Positions 35,389-44,201 of a stretch of DNA of 64,000 bases are shown here, piece by piece (position 1 is the first letter of the stretch; every line of letters starts with the position of its first letter). Both the position numbers and the translations under genes were made by a program. This DNA comes from Pseudomonas fluorescens (GTDB lineage: Bacteria > Pseudomonadota > Gammaproteobacteria > Pseudomonadales > Pseudomonadaceae), in the NCBI RefSeq assembly GCF_001307275.1, contig NZ_CP012831.1, forward strand, positions 4,518,501-4,582,500. Direction: 5' to 3'. A model generated the notes under the pieces. The model saw only the letters and a program-made list of their open reading frames with translations, was not told where the DNA came from and searched no databases.

Positions 35389-35775
35389 GGCTGATCCGCC
35401 TTTTTTGTTATGTCCTGAAAACCAGCCTGCATATCCATGATGGCTGGCGTTGCACTTCCTGTTCCGACAAGCGCCTCGGCAAAACCCGACGACTAACTTG
35501 TACAAGGATTACATTAGGGGCCGCGGCCGCCTTGGCTTAGATCCAATTCGTATCAGCTGGGTATTTATCGCTATTAAAACGGCATGAGGCCTATTGCCAC
35601 CTTCCTGCCGGCCCTTTTGCTAGACAGCTTGCCCTCCTGAATCGGTTAACCCGATAGCTCGCTACCGTTCGTCTGAGCGTGGCCGTCAACGCCATTGAGC
35701 GCTGTGGTCATTGAATCCGGCGCCGCTGGGCTTATGGTTGGAGGCGTCGCATTACCCCGTGGTTTCGAGGATGTC
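35389..35775. other. Intergenic region without recognised gene
   Basis: The 387 bases between the small membrane peptide and the thiolase start contain the divergent promoters but no repeat or RNA gene I recognise. A GC-rich palindrome GCGGCCGC (35522-35529) is present. The thiolase frame is open across 35695-35775, but no start there has a ribosome site. Confidence 0.5.
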
Positions 35776-36981
35776 ATGACCCAAGCTTTGATTTTCGACG
35801 CATTACGCACGCCTCGTGGCAAGGGCAAGGCTGATGGCGCCCTGCACAGCGTCAAGCCGGTGAACCTGATGGGGGGCCTGCTCAGTGCCTTGCGCCAGCG
35901 CATGGATTTGGACACCAGCCAGGTCGACGACATCGTGCTCGGTTGCGTGACGCCCGTGGGCGAGCAGGGTGCCGATATCGCCAAGACTGCTGCGTTGGTG
36001 GCCAATTGGGATGTCAGCGTGGCGGGGGTGCAACTCAATCGTTTTTGCGCCTCGGGCCTGGAAGCGGTGAACCTGGCGGCGATGAAGGTGCGTTCCGGGT
36101 TCGAAGACCTGGTGGTGGCCGGCGGCGTCGAATCCATGTCCCGGGTGCCCATGGGCAGCGATGGCGGTGCATGGGCGCTGGACCCGCAATCCAACCTGCA
36201 GGGCCACTTCATTCCCCAGGGCATCGGCGCCGACCTGATCGCCACCCTGGAAGGCTTCAGCCGCGAGGACGTCGACCGCTACGCACTGCACTCCCAGCAA
36301 AAAGCGGCACGCGCCCGGGCCGACGGATCGTTCGATAAATCCCTGGTCGCCGTGCGGGACCAGAATGGCATCGTGTTGCTGGACCACGACGAATTCATCC
36401 GCGCCGACTCCACGCTCGAAGGCCTGGGCAAGCTCAAGCCGAGTTTCGAAGCCATGGGCCAGATGGGCTTCGACGGCACGGCGCTGCGGGTCTACAGCCA
36501 TGTCGAACGCATTCATCATGTGCACACGCCGGGCAACAGTTCCGGCATCGTCGACGGCGCGGCGCTGATGTTGATCGGTTCCGAAGCCAAGGGACGCGCC
36601 ATGGGCCTGCAACCCCGGGCCCGGATCGTCGCCACGGCCGTCACCAGTACCGACCCGACCATCATGCTCACCGGCCCGGCGCCGGCCACCCGCAAGGCCC
36701 TGGCCAAGGCCGGGCTGCGGGTGGAGGACATCGACCTGTTCGAAGTCAACGAAGCCTTCGCCTCGGTGGTGCTCAAGTTCATCCGGGACATGGCCATCGA
36801 CCCCGCCAAGGTCAACGTCAACGGTGGTTCCATCGCCCTGGGGCATCCCTTGGGGGCTACCGGCTGCGCAATCCTTGGCACGTTGCTCGACGAGTTGGAG
36901 GCGCGTCGCCTGCGCTATGGCCTGGCGACCCTCTGTGTCGGCGGCGGCATGGGCATTGCCACCGTCATCGAACGCCTCTGA
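35776..36981 (+). CDS. Acetyl-CoA C-acyltransferase (thiolase)
   Basis: 401 residues from ATG 35776. Thiolase active sites are all present: nucleophilic Cys in 'NRFCASGLEAVNLAA' (about Cys90), His in 'NGGSIALGHPLGATG' and the second Cys in 'LCVGGGMG'. 'NEAFASV' is the family loop. It cleaves 3-ketoacyl-CoA with CoA in fatty-acid beta-oxidation. The FadB-like multienzyme gene follows after 24 bases, forming a fadAB-type pair (order as in PA1736-PA1737, from memory). Confidence 0.94.
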   Translation: MTQALIFDALRTPRGKGKADGALHSVKPVNLMGGLLSALRQRMDLDTSQVDDIVLGCVTPVGEQGADIAKTAALVANWDVSVAGVQLNRFCASGLEAVNLAAMKVRSGFEDLVVAGGVESMSRVPMGSDGGAWALDPQSNLQGHFIPQGIGADLIATLEGFSREDVDRYALHSQQKAARARADGSFDKSLVAVRDQNGIVLLDHDEFIRADSTLEGLGKLKPSFEAMGQMGFDGTALRVYSHVERIHHVHTPGNSSGIVDGAALMLIGSEAKGRAMGLQPRARIVATAVTSTDPTIMLTGPAPATRKALAKAGLRVEDIDLFEVNEAFASVVLKFIRDMAIDPAKVNVNGGSIALGHPLGATGCAILGTLLDELEARRLRYGLATLCVGGGMGIATVIERL

Positions 36982-37005
36982 GCCCGACTTCAAGGAACAT
37001 TTTTC

Positions 37006-39150
37006 ATGACCGCTGCCATCCGTTACGAAACCGGCCAGGACCGGATCGTCGTCCTGACCCTGGACATGCCGGGCCAGAGCGCCAACACCATGAATGCGCG
37101 CTACCGCGAGGCCATGGCCGCTTGCGTTACCCGTTTGAAGGCTGAAAAGGACGCGATTGCCGGTGTGATCATCACCTCGGCCAAGCAGACGTTCTTCGCC
37201 GGTGGTGATCTCAATGAACTGGTCAAGGTCGGCAAGCCCGAGGCCAAGGCGTTCTACGACATGGTCCTGCTGCTTAAAGCGCAACTGCGAGCCTTGGAGA
37301 CCCTGGGCAAGCCCGTGGTGGCGGCCATCAATGGCGCGGCCCTCGGCGGTGGTTGGGAGATCTGCCTGGCTTGTCATCATCGCGTGGCGCTGGAGCAGCC
37401 ATCGGTGCAGCTCGGCTTGCCGGAGGTCACTCTCGGGCTGCTGCCGGGGGGCGGTGGGGTGGTGCGGATGGTGCGCCTGCTCGGTTTGGAAAAGGCCCTG
37501 CCGTATCTGCTCGAAGGTAAGAAGGTCAGTGCACAGCAAGCGCTGCAGGCCGGGTTGATCGATGAGCTGGCCAAGGATCGTGAGGAATTGCTGGCCAAGT
37601 CCCGGGCCTGGATTCTGGCCAACCCCAGCGTCGTGCAACCCTGGGATGCAAAGGGCTATCGGCTCCCGGGCGGCACGCCGTCCGACCCGAAAGTCGGGCA
37701 AATGTTGGCGATCGCTCCCTCGATCCTGCGCAACAAGACCCAGGGTTGCCTGCCGGCACCGGAGAAAATCCTCTGCGCAGCGGTGGAGGGGGCCCAGGTG
37801 GATTTCGACACCGCGCACCTGATCGAAACCCGCTACTTCACCGAACTGACCACCGGCCAAGTGGCGAAGAACCTGATCGGCACCCTCTGGTTCCAACTCA
37901 ACGAGATCAAGGCCGGTGGCTCTCGCCCACAAGGTGTGGCGCCTTATCTGACGAAAAAAGTCGGCGTGCTCGGTGCGGGCATGATGGGGGCGGGAATCGC
38001 CTATGTCAGCGCCGTGGCCGGCATTGCCGTGGTTCTCAAGGACGTCGACCTGACGGCAGCCGAGAAGGGCAAGGCCCGCTCGGCGGCGTTGCTGGATAAA
38101 AAGGTCGCCCGCGGCCAGCTCACGGCCGAGCAGCGCGAAGCCACGCTGGCGCGGATTCAAGCCACCGACAACAATGCTGACCTGGCCGGTTGCGACCTGA
38201 TCATCGAAGCGGTGTTTGAAGATCGCGCCCTGAAAGCCAGCGTGTCGGCTGCGGCCCAGGCGGTGGCGGGCGACGACACGGTGATCGCTTCCAATACCTC
38301 GACCTTGCCCATCACCGGCCTGGCCATGGCCGTGCCGGACCCGACGAAGTTCATCGGCCTGCACTTCTTCAGCCCGGTGGAAAAAATGCCGCTGGTGGAG
38401 ATCATCAAGGGGGCGCGTACCAGTGACGCGACTTTGGCTCGGGGTTTCGATTTTGTCCTGCAGATCAACAAGACGCCGATTGTGGTCAACGACAGTCGCG
38501 GTTTCTTCACGTCGCGGGTGTTCGGCACCTTTACCAATGAGGGCATCGCCATGCTCGGCGAGGGCGTGAGTGCGCCGATGATCGAGACCGAAGCGCGCAA
38601 GGCCGGGATGCCGGTCGGGCCTCTGGCGATCTCTGACGAAGTTTCCCTCAGCCTGATGAGCCATATCCGCGCGCAAACCGCCAAGGACCTGCACGCAGAA
38701 GGGAAAACGCCGATTGAGCACCCGGCATTCGCCGTGATTGACTTGCTGCTTAACGAATACAAGCGGCCGGGCAAGGCTGCCGGCGCCGGTTTTTATGAAT
38801 ACCCGGCCAACGGGCAGAAGTACCTGTGGCCGCAGCTGAAGAGCCGCTTCGAGCAAGCCGATGGGCAGATTTCGCCCCAGGATATCCGTGATCGCCTGCT
38901 GTTCATCCAGGCCTTGGAGACCGTGCGCTGCGTGGAGGAGGGGGTGCTGACGTCGACGGCCGATGCCAACATCGGCTCGATCTTTGGCATTGGTTTCGCG
39001 GCCTGGACCGGCGGTGCGTTGCAGTTCATCAACCAGTATGGCCTGCAGGACTTTGTCGATCGCTCCCAGTATCTGGCCGAGCAATACGGTGAGCGTTTCT
39101 CACCGCCGGCCTTGTTGCTGGAGAAAGCCGCCCGGCACGAACTGTTCTGA
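37006..39150 (+). CDS. FadB/FadJ-like enoyl-CoA hydratase/3-hydroxyacyl-CoA dehydrogenase
   Basis: 714 residues. N-terminal crotonase domain (10-190) with oxyanion loops 'AGGDLNELVK' and 'NGAALGGGWE' and 'LPEVTLGLLPGGGG'. Then the NAD-binding HAD domain (about 320-500) with 'VGVLGAGMMGAGIAYVSA' and 'IASNTSTLPITGLA', and two C-terminal HAD domains ('RGFFTSRVFGTFTNEG', 'KRPGKAAGAGFYEY'). It carries out the second and third steps of beta-oxidation and would channel products to the thiolase encoded upstream. Confidence 0.94.
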   Translation: MTAAIRYETGQDRIVVLTLDMPGQSANTMNARYREAMAACVTRLKAEKDAIAGVIITSAKQTFFAGGDLNELVKVGKPEAKAFYDMVLLLKAQLRALETLGKPVVAAINGAALGGGWEICLACHHRVALEQPSVQLGLPEVTLGLLPGGGGVVRMVRLLGLEKALPYLLEGKKVSAQQALQAGLIDELAKDREELLAKSRAWILANPSVVQPWDAKGYRLPGGTPSDPKVGQMLAIAPSILRNKTQGCLPAPEKILCAAVEGAQVDFDTAHLIETRYFTELTTGQVAKNLIGTLWFQLNEIKAGGSRPQGVAPYLTKKVGVLGAGMMGAGIAYVSAVAGIAVVLKDVDLTAAEKGKARSAALLDKKVARGQLTAEQREATLARIQATDNNADLAGCDLIIEAVFEDRALKASVSAAAQAVAGDDTVIASNTSTLPITGLAMAVPDPTKFIGLHFFSPVEKMPLVEIIKGARTSDATLARGFDFVLQINKTPIVVNDSRGFFTSRVFGTFTNEGIAMLGEGVSAPMIETEARKAGMPVGPLAISDEVSLSLMSHIRAQTAKDLHAEGKTPIEHPAFAVIDLLLNEYKRPGKAAGAGFYEYPANGQKYLWPQLKSRFEQADGQISPQDIRDRLLFIQALETVRCVEEGVLTSTADANIGSIFGIGFAAWTGGALQFINQYGLQDFVDRSQYLAEQYGERFSPPALLLEKAARHELF

Positions 39151-39238
39151 CAGACTGGGGAGAGGCTTGCCTTGGAACCGTGTTTCAGGGCAGGCTCTGG
39201 GGTGTGCAATATTCCCATCATCGTGTCAGGTATTTTTT

Positions 39239-39973
39239 ATGTCACTACGCATCTGCATTCTGGAAACCGATATCCTGCGTCCGGAACTGGTCGACCAATA
39301 TCAGGGTTACGGGCAGATGTTCCAGCGCCTGTTTTCACAGCAGCCCATCGCGGCCGAATTCATCGTGTACAACGTGATGGAGGGGCATTACCCCAGCGAT
39401 GACGAGCAGTTCGACGCTTACCTGGTGACTGGCAGCAAGGCTGACTCCTTCGGCACCGACCCTTGGATTCAAACCCTCAAGACCTACCTGCTGGAGCGCT
39501 ACCAGCGGGGCGATAAATTGCTCGGTGTGTGCTTTGGCCATCAGCTCTTGGCGTTGTTGCTGGGCGGCAAGACCGAACGCGCCACCCAAGGCTGGGGTGT
39601 CGGCACCCATCGCTACAAACTTGCCGCCAAGGCGCCGTGGATGAGCCCGGTGATGGAAGAGCTGACCTTGCTGATCAGCCACCAGGACCAGGTCACCCAA
39701 CTGCCCGAAAGCGCGACCGTCATCGCCTCCAGCGATTTCTGCCCGTTCGCCGCCTATCACATCAACGACCAGGTGCTGTGCTTCCAGGGCCACCCGGAGT
39801 TCATCCACGATTATTCCCGGGCCTTGCTGGAGATTCGTCAGCAACACCTCGGCGAACAGATCTACAGCCAGGGCATGGCGAGCCTGGCCCACGAGCACCA
39901 CGGCACCACGGTGGCGGAGTGGATGATGCGTTTCGTTGCACACAAGCCGCAGGCCGAAACCACCCAAGGCTAA
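39239..39973 (+). CDS. Type 1 glutamine amidotransferase
   Basis: 244 residues from ATG 39239. Class I amidotransferase fold: nucleophile Cys in 'LLGVCFGHQLLALLLGG', catalytic His-Glu in 'CFQGHPEFIHDYSR'. It resembles GMP synthase-like stand-alone amidotransferases (YfeJ-type). 'LVTGSKADSFGTDPWI' is typical. Acceptor unknown; no synthase partner is adjacent. Follows the fad-type genes at an 88-base distance. Confidence 0.9.
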   Translation: MSLRICILETDILRPELVDQYQGYGQMFQRLFSQQPIAAEFIVYNVMEGHYPSDDEQFDAYLVTGSKADSFGTDPWIQTLKTYLLERYQRGDKLLGVCFGHQLLALLLGGKTERATQGWGVGTHRYKLAAKAPWMSPVMEELTLLISHQDQVTQLPESATVIASSDFCPFAAYHINDQVLCFQGHPEFIHDYSRALLEIRQQHLGEQIYSQGMASLAHEHHGTTVAEWMMRFVAHKPQAETTQG

Positions 39974-39990
39974 AGATCACCACTCTCCAA

Positions 39991-40080
39991 TGTGGGAGCG
40001 AGCTTGCTCGCGATAGCGGTGGATCAGCTGGCGTTGATGTCGGAGGTGCCGCTGTCATCGCGAGCAAGCTCGCTCCCACA
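39991..40080. repeat. REP inverted pair
   Basis: 'GTGGGAGCGAGCTTGCTCGC' (39992) and 'GCGAGCAAGCTCGCTCCCAC' (40060-40079) between the amidotransferase and convergent corA-like genes. Confidence 0.9.
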
Positions 40081-40104
40081 GAGGATGAGCGGTGGGGAGC
40101 GGGC

Positions 40105-41076
40105 CTACAACCATCCCGACCGCTTGAAACTCGCCCACAAAGCCGTACATCCCACCCCGATGAATCCGAGCACCAGAAAGTAGCCGTAGTGCCAGGTCAA
40201 CTCCGGCATGTTCTCGAAGTTCATCCCATAGATCCCGGCCACCGCGGTGGGGAATGCCAGAATCGCCGCCCACGCTGCAAATTTGCGCTGCACCACGCTC
40301 TGGCGCGAGGCTTCCAGCAGCACCCCGATTTCAATGGTCTGGCTGGCGATGTCCGCCAGGGTGGCCAAGTCTTCCATTTGCCGCGTGACGTGGATCTGTA
40401 CGTCGCGGAAGTACGGCCCCATGTTCTTGTCGATAAAGGGGAAGTCCAGCCGCTGCAGTTCCTCGCTGATCTCCACCATGGGCGCCGCGTAACGACGCAG
40501 GCGCAATACATCGCGGCGCAGGCTGTGCAGGTTCTGGATGTCTCGCTCATTCAGGGCGCTGCACAGCACGTTGCGCTCCAGCTCATCGATCTCGGCGTGA
40601 ATGGCTTCACCCACAGGCTGGTAGTTTTCGATCACGAAATCGAGGATGGCGTAGAGCACGAAATCTTCGCCGTGCTCCAGCAGGATAGGTCGAGCCTCAC
40701 AACGCTGTCGGACATGGGCGTAGGAGGCTGAATGACCGTTGCGAGCGGTGATGATGTAGCCCTTGCCGGCAAAGATATGGGTTTCGATGAACTGCAGCTT
40801 GCCGTCCTTGCGTATTGGCGAATACGTGACGATAAACAGCGCATCGCCAAAGGTTTCCAACTTGGGCCGGCTGTGTTTCTCCATGGCGTCTTCGATGGCC
40901 AATTCGTGCAGGTTGAATTGACGTTGCAGGTTGGTCAGCTCCAGGGCACTGGGCTCTTCAAGACCGATCCACACAAAATGACCAGGTTTGGCAGCCCAGG
41001 CGCTGCCTTCGTCGAGGGTGATGTTGGTGATTTTCTTACCGGCGCTGTAAACCGCAGCAGCAACGACTCTACCCAT
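40105..41076 (-). CDS. corA: CorA family magnesium/cobalt transporter
   Basis: 323 residues. A cytoplasmic alpha/beta funnel (1-250) is followed by two membrane helices; the selectivity motif is present as 'YGMNFENMPELTW' in the loop, then 'GYFLVLGFIGVGCTALW' and a basic tail 'FKRSGWL'. It forms pentameric Mg2+/Co2+ channels in the inner membrane. The GMN motif is intact, so a transport role is likely, though ZntB-like zinc export cannot be excluded by eye. Confidence 0.93.
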   Translation of the reverse strand: MGRVVAAAVYSAGKKITNITLDEGSAWAAKPGHFVWIGLEEPSALELTNLQRQFNLHELAIEDAMEKHSRPKLETFGDALFIVTYSPIRKDGKLQFIETHIFAGKGYIITARNGHSASYAHVRQRCEARPILLEHGEDFVLYAILDFVIENYQPVGEAIHAEIDELERNVLCSALNERDIQNLHSLRRDVLRLRRYAAPMVEISEELQRLDFPFIDKNMGPYFRDVQIHVTRQMEDLATLADIASQTIEIGVLLEASRQSVVQRKFAAWAAILAFPTAVAGIYGMNFENMPELTWHYGYFLVLGFIGVGCTALWASFKRSGWL

Positions 41077-41182
41077 AATGGTGGTTCACTTCTTATTGGA
41101 AAATGGCAGTGGCAGGCAACGTCCAGCTTAGCGCGCCCTGTAGCCTGAGAGTCAGTAAAATCTGCGGAGTTCGGTGGTCAAA

Positions 41183-41208
41183 GAAAACCCGCCGAGGGGC
41201 GGGTTTTC
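41183..41208. terminator. Bidirectional hairpin terminator
   Basis: GAAAACCCGCC-gagg-GGCGGGTTTTCC, a perfect nine-base stem with A and T flanks, three bases from the acyltransferase stop (minus strand). Confidence 0.85.
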
Positions 41209-41210
41209 CA

Positions 41211-41933
41211 TTACGCGGCTTGTAACTGCCGGTCCATTGTCGCAATGCACTCACGCATTTGTTCACGGCATTGGGCGATGAGCCGGGGCATGTCATCCAT
41301 GCTCAATCCGGCCGTAGGAATCGCCGGCAATGAGCGTATGAGGATGTCACCACTGCGCCAGCGATCGAGGCGCATGTGCTTGATGTAGCTGCTGACGCAC
41401 ACCGGAATAATCGGGACTCCGGCGGCGATTGCCATTTGGAATGCGCCTTTCTTGAACGGCAGCAGGTCCTCGCCCAGATTACGCGTGCCTTCCGGAAAAA
41501 CCCAGATCGAAGTGTCCTCGTGCTGCAACGTATGGGTGGTGGTCAGCATTGACTGTCGCGCCTTGATCGCGTTGCCACGGTCGATCAACACATTGCCTGC
41601 CAGCCAGAACAATTGCCCGAACAGCGGCACCCATTTCAGGCTCTTCTTGCCGATGCACACGGTGCGGCGCGGCACCACGTTGCCGAACATGAACAAGTCA
41701 TAATTGGACTGATGGTTGGCGATGATGACGCAGCCGTTGGGTTTATCCACTAGCGTGTCGACCTGCGTCCGGACCCGCAGGCGCAAGATGCACATGGCCG
41801 GCAATGCGTACAGCCTTGCGCATAAACGGCTGTTGTCCGGATTGAACGGTCTGCACAGGCCCAGAATCACCCCGAGCACACCCGCCAGGACAAAGTGCAG
41901 GCCCATCAACAACATACGCAATACAAACAGCAT
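41211..41933 (-). CDS. 1-acylglycerol-3-phosphate O-acyltransferase (PlsC-like)
   Basis: 240 residues with an N-terminal membrane helix ('LRMLLMGLHFVLAGVLGVIL'). PlsC motifs: block I 'NHQSNYDLF' (H-x4-D), block II 'GKKSLKWVPLFGQ', block III 'VFPEGTRN', block IV 'VPIIPVCV'. It acylates lysophosphatidate to phosphatidate at the inner membrane. Pseudomonas has several paralogues; this one cannot be ranked among them. Confidence 0.93.
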   Translation of the reverse strand: MLFVLRMLLMGLHFVLAGVLGVILGLCRPFNPDNSRLCARLYALPAMCILRLRVRTQVDTLVDKPNGCVIIANHQSNYDLFMFGNVVPRRTVCIGKKSLKWVPLFGQLFWLAGNVLIDRGNAIKARQSMLTTTHTLQHEDTSIWVFPEGTRNLGEDLLPFKKGAFQMAIAAGVPIIPVCVSSYIKHMRLDRWRSGDILIRSLPAIPTAGLSMDDMPRLIAQCREQMRECIATMDRQLQAA

Positions 41934-42138
41934 CTACAGGCCCCATCGGGACAAAAGGTGGCGCAGTGTACGGATGTGCACTGTTTTCGGCAATTGCCCC
42001 TATAGAGGTCGGAAATAGACGATGTTTAAGCGCATGTTTCCACATGGCGTGACAGAAGCGGCCTAGAGCGGTTGCGGATTTTTAAACGATGCGCGTAGGA
42101 AAAAGCCCTGCTCTAGAGGAGGGGGACATTTGTGGGCC

Positions 42139-42238
42139 CGTAGGAGCGAGCGGAGCGAGGCTGCGATCTTTCTCTTAGCAATTGAGTCCGGAGCAAGATC
42201 AAACGATCGCAGCCTCGCTCCGCTCGACAGCTCCTACA
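42139..42238. repeat. Inverted repeat of a third REP-like class
   Basis: 'GTAGGAGCGAGCGGAGCGAG' with GCTGCGATC at left pairs with GATCGCAGC plus 'CTCGCTCCGCTCGACAGCTC' at right. It occupies most of the gap between the PlsC-like and crotonase genes; nothing else is seen there. Confidence 0.88.
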
Positions 42239-42242
42239 AGCG

Positions 42243-42932
42243 TCAGCCCATATGCTCCTGATCCAGCAAAATCGCAGTGTCCAGCGTCTCCAGCAGGGCC
42301 TTGCGAACTTTCAGCTTGGTGTTCTTGTGGGCGGACATGTTGATTTTCTTCAACTGGCGCGCTGCTTCCAGGGCCGCACCTTGCAGTTCCTCGGCCGACA
42401 CCACCTTGTCGAGGAAGCCCGCATCCACAGCGCTCTGGGGATTGAACATCTCGGCATTGATCACCGAACGGTGAAACGCCGACTTGCGCAGGCGATCACG
42501 AGCCAGCTCGATACCGGCGTGGTGCATGGTCATGCCGATCTGCACCTCGTTCAGGCCGATGCTGAACGGCCCTTCCACACCAATGCGGTAATCCGCCGAC
42601 AACAGCAGGAACGCACCCTTGGCCACCGCATGCCCCGGGCAAGCGACAACGACAGGGAAGGGGTGCGACAACAGGCGACGGGCCAGCGTCGAGCCGGCCG
42701 TAACCAGGCTTACCGCTTCCTTGGGGCCGGCGGTCATCACCTTCAGATCGTAGCCACCCGACAGAATCCCCGGCTGCCCGGTAATGATCACCACCGCCCG
42801 ATCCGCCGTCGCCTGGTCCAGCGCAGCGTTGAACGCGGCAATCACGTCCGGCGAGATGGCATTGACCTTGCCGTTGTTCAAGGTCAGGGTCGCGATACCG
42901 TCTTCGAGATGGTAGGCAATCAAGTCGCTCAT
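42243..42932 (-). CDS. Crotonase/enoyl-CoA hydratase family protein
   Basis: 229 residues from ATG 42932; a longer frame lacks support. 'GILSGGYDLKVM' and 'CPGHAVAKGAFLLLSADYRIG' form the crotonase oxyanion hole, and 'NEVQIGMTMHHAGIELARDR' follows. One of the two catalytic glutamates of true hydratases (in the E-x-LPG region) is absent: the second loop has GVEGPFSIGLNEVQIG. It may act as an isomerase or hydrolase. No partner genes adjacent. Confidence 0.88.
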   Translation of the reverse strand: MSDLIAYHLEDGIATLTLNNGKVNAISPDVIAAFNAALDQATADRAVVIITGQPGILSGGYDLKVMTAGPKEAVSLVTAGSTLARRLLSHPFPVVVACPGHAVAKGAFLLLSADYRIGVEGPFSIGLNEVQIGMTMHHAGIELARDRLRKSAFHRSVINAEMFNPQSAVDAGFLDKVVSAEELQGAALEAARQLKKINMSAHKNTKLKVRKALLETLDTAILLDQEHMG

Positions 42933-43174
42933 GACGCTATTCCTTGTAAGAGAAGTGTCGCAGACGTTACCCACCGCCGCAGGCCAGGTAAAGCACCGTG
43001 ACTGACTCACCGGTCAGCCCCAAGCCCCCCAAACAGCCTGGCTCGCCCATCCAGCCAAGCCTTCATCTATAGAGCCTTGCCTATACAGCCCCGAAGATTG
43101 GCCGGTTTGCCCTGCCCAGACGGGTTTGAAATGCCCAACCAAGCTTAACCGCATGAAAATTCTGAAAAAAACCT

Positions 43175-43203
43175 TTGCCATCGGAAAAGCTTTCGACTAC
43201 ATT
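43175..43203 (+). promoter_or_regulatory. tRNA-Ser promoter
   Basis: -35 TTGCCA (43175-43180), 17-base spacer, -10 TACATT (43198-43203), followed by the GC-rich discriminator GCGCGCC typical of stable-RNA promoters under stringent control. The gap 42933-43174 shows no gene. Confidence 0.7.
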
Positions 43204-43240
43204 AGCGCGCCTCGACAGACTGAACAGTTTGCCGAGATAC

Positions 43241-43330
43241 GGTGAAGTGTCCGAGTGGCTTAAGGAGCACGCCTGGAAAGTGTGTATACAGGAAACTGTA
43301 TCGAGAGTTCGAATCTCTCCTTCACCGCCA
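43241..43330 (+). tRNA. tRNA-Ser (anticodon GGA)
   Basis: A 90-base tRNA with encoded CCA. Acceptor GGTGAAG/CTTCACC, long class II variable arm (GTGTATACAGGAAACTGTAT), anticodon GGA in 'CCTGGAAAG', T-loop TTCGAATC. It reads UCC/UCU Ser codons. Its 3' part is duplicated at 43845, marking it as the integration site of the prophage. Confidence 0.97.
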
Positions 43331-43434
43331 AATTTGAAACGACTAAACCCCTGAAAACGTTAAAGTTTTCAGGGGTTTTGTGTTTTCAGGGGTGCAAAAA
43401 AGGGTCATATGGGAACATTCATGGGAATGCGGGC
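43306..43434. repeat. attL-type direct repeat, copy 1 (tRNA 3' end and flank)
   Basis: The tRNA T-arm, terminator and about 55 bases further match a second copy 539 bases downstream with roughly 80 percent identity by eye. Shared blocks include TTCGAATCTCT, CGCCAAATT, TTTTCAGGGGTTTTG and TGGGAACATNCATGGGAA. Taken as the left boundary of the inserted DNA. Confidence 0.8.
43348..43380 (+). terminator. tRNA-Ser terminator
   Basis: Perfect stem CCCCTGAAAAC-gttaaa-GTTTTCAGGGG followed by TTTTG. Confidence 0.93.
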
Positions 43435-43507
43435 TGTGGTTGCAGGTTCGCTGTTCTATTACCATGACGCCGTCCCAATACTGATGAACAAGGAAAGGAT
43501 CCCCGCT

Positions 43508-43768
43508 ATGCCAATACCGAGTGAATGGGAAATTGAACAAGGCCGGAAGGCTGTTCAAGAGCGCATCAAAGATGTGGGTAGTGCACCAGATGACGCACAC
43601 CTGACTACGATTTTTTTTCGCCTTTGTGGGTATATCGAGGCTTTAGAGGATCAAGAGCTTCTGAGCGAACAGGAATGCAAGGTCTTATCCGATGAGGCAA
43701 CGGAGGTTTTTTATCGTAGAAGCGCTGAAATTAGACCATCGAAAAAGCAATTGCCTACTGTCGAATGA
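43508..43768 (+). CDS. Hypothetical protein between the two att copies
   Basis: 86 residues from ATG 43508, which has AAGGA eight bases upstream; two in-frame earlier ATGs lack ribosome sites. The chain is acidic and helical ('EQGRKAVQERIKDVGSAPDD', 'FFRLCGYIEALEDQELLSEQ') without signal peptide or recognised domain. It is the only gene between the two att repeats and could be the residue of a first element or cargo of an integrative island. Confidence 0.65.
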   Translation: MPIPSEWEIEQGRKAVQERIKDVGSAPDDAHLTTIFFRLCGYIEALEDQELLSEQECKVLSDEATEVFYRRSAEIRPSKKQLPTVE

Positions 43769-43844
43769 CTGATACCGGCGTAAAAGTGCCTTTACGCCCT
43801 TACCAGATCTGGAACGTCTTATCTCAGGGGAGCAGTTTCTACAG

Positions 43845-43973
43845 AATTCGAATCTCTTATTCATCGCCAAATTCGAAACGTCTAAATCCCTGAAAATGTT
43901 AAATTTTTCAGGGGTTTTGCGTTTTCAGAGGGTCAAAAAAAGCCCATCTTGGAACATCCATGGGAACACTTGC
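43845..43973. repeat. att-type direct repeat, copy 2
   Basis: Second copy of the tRNA-Ser 3' end (TTCGAATCTCT, CGCCAAATT) with its own hairpin terminator CCCTGAAAA-tgttaaat-TTTTCAGGG (43888-43912). It lacks the tRNA 5' half, as expected of an att site left by integration. The 228 bases from here to 44201 hold no gene I can support. Confidence 0.8.
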
Positions 43974-44201
43974 TCGCACTCGCCCGAGAAATGCGTGGCT
44001 CTGAAGGCCTCTTTATTAACCCCATTCGAACCTGTGGCCCGGGTTTTAAGCGAAAATCCGGGTGGTAGGGGGGAAGTGATTCGGCAACAAGAAATTGGAA
44101 CGTCGCTGACCGCTATGCCCAACAAAACGGGTGCAAAAGTTTACTATGCGAAGCGGAGGGGAGAGTTATCGCGCGGATAGCACGAAGTCTGATAGCGGAG
44201 T

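Noticed and set aside
35803..39084. A 1093-codon open frame antisense to the thiolase and FadB-like genes
   Set aside because: It mirrors two well-supported enzymes; long antisense frames are common in GC-rich genes. No domain in the antisense product.
43896..44180. A 94-codon frame after the second att copy
   Set aside because: It overlaps the att repeat and terminator, has odd composition and no ribosome site.
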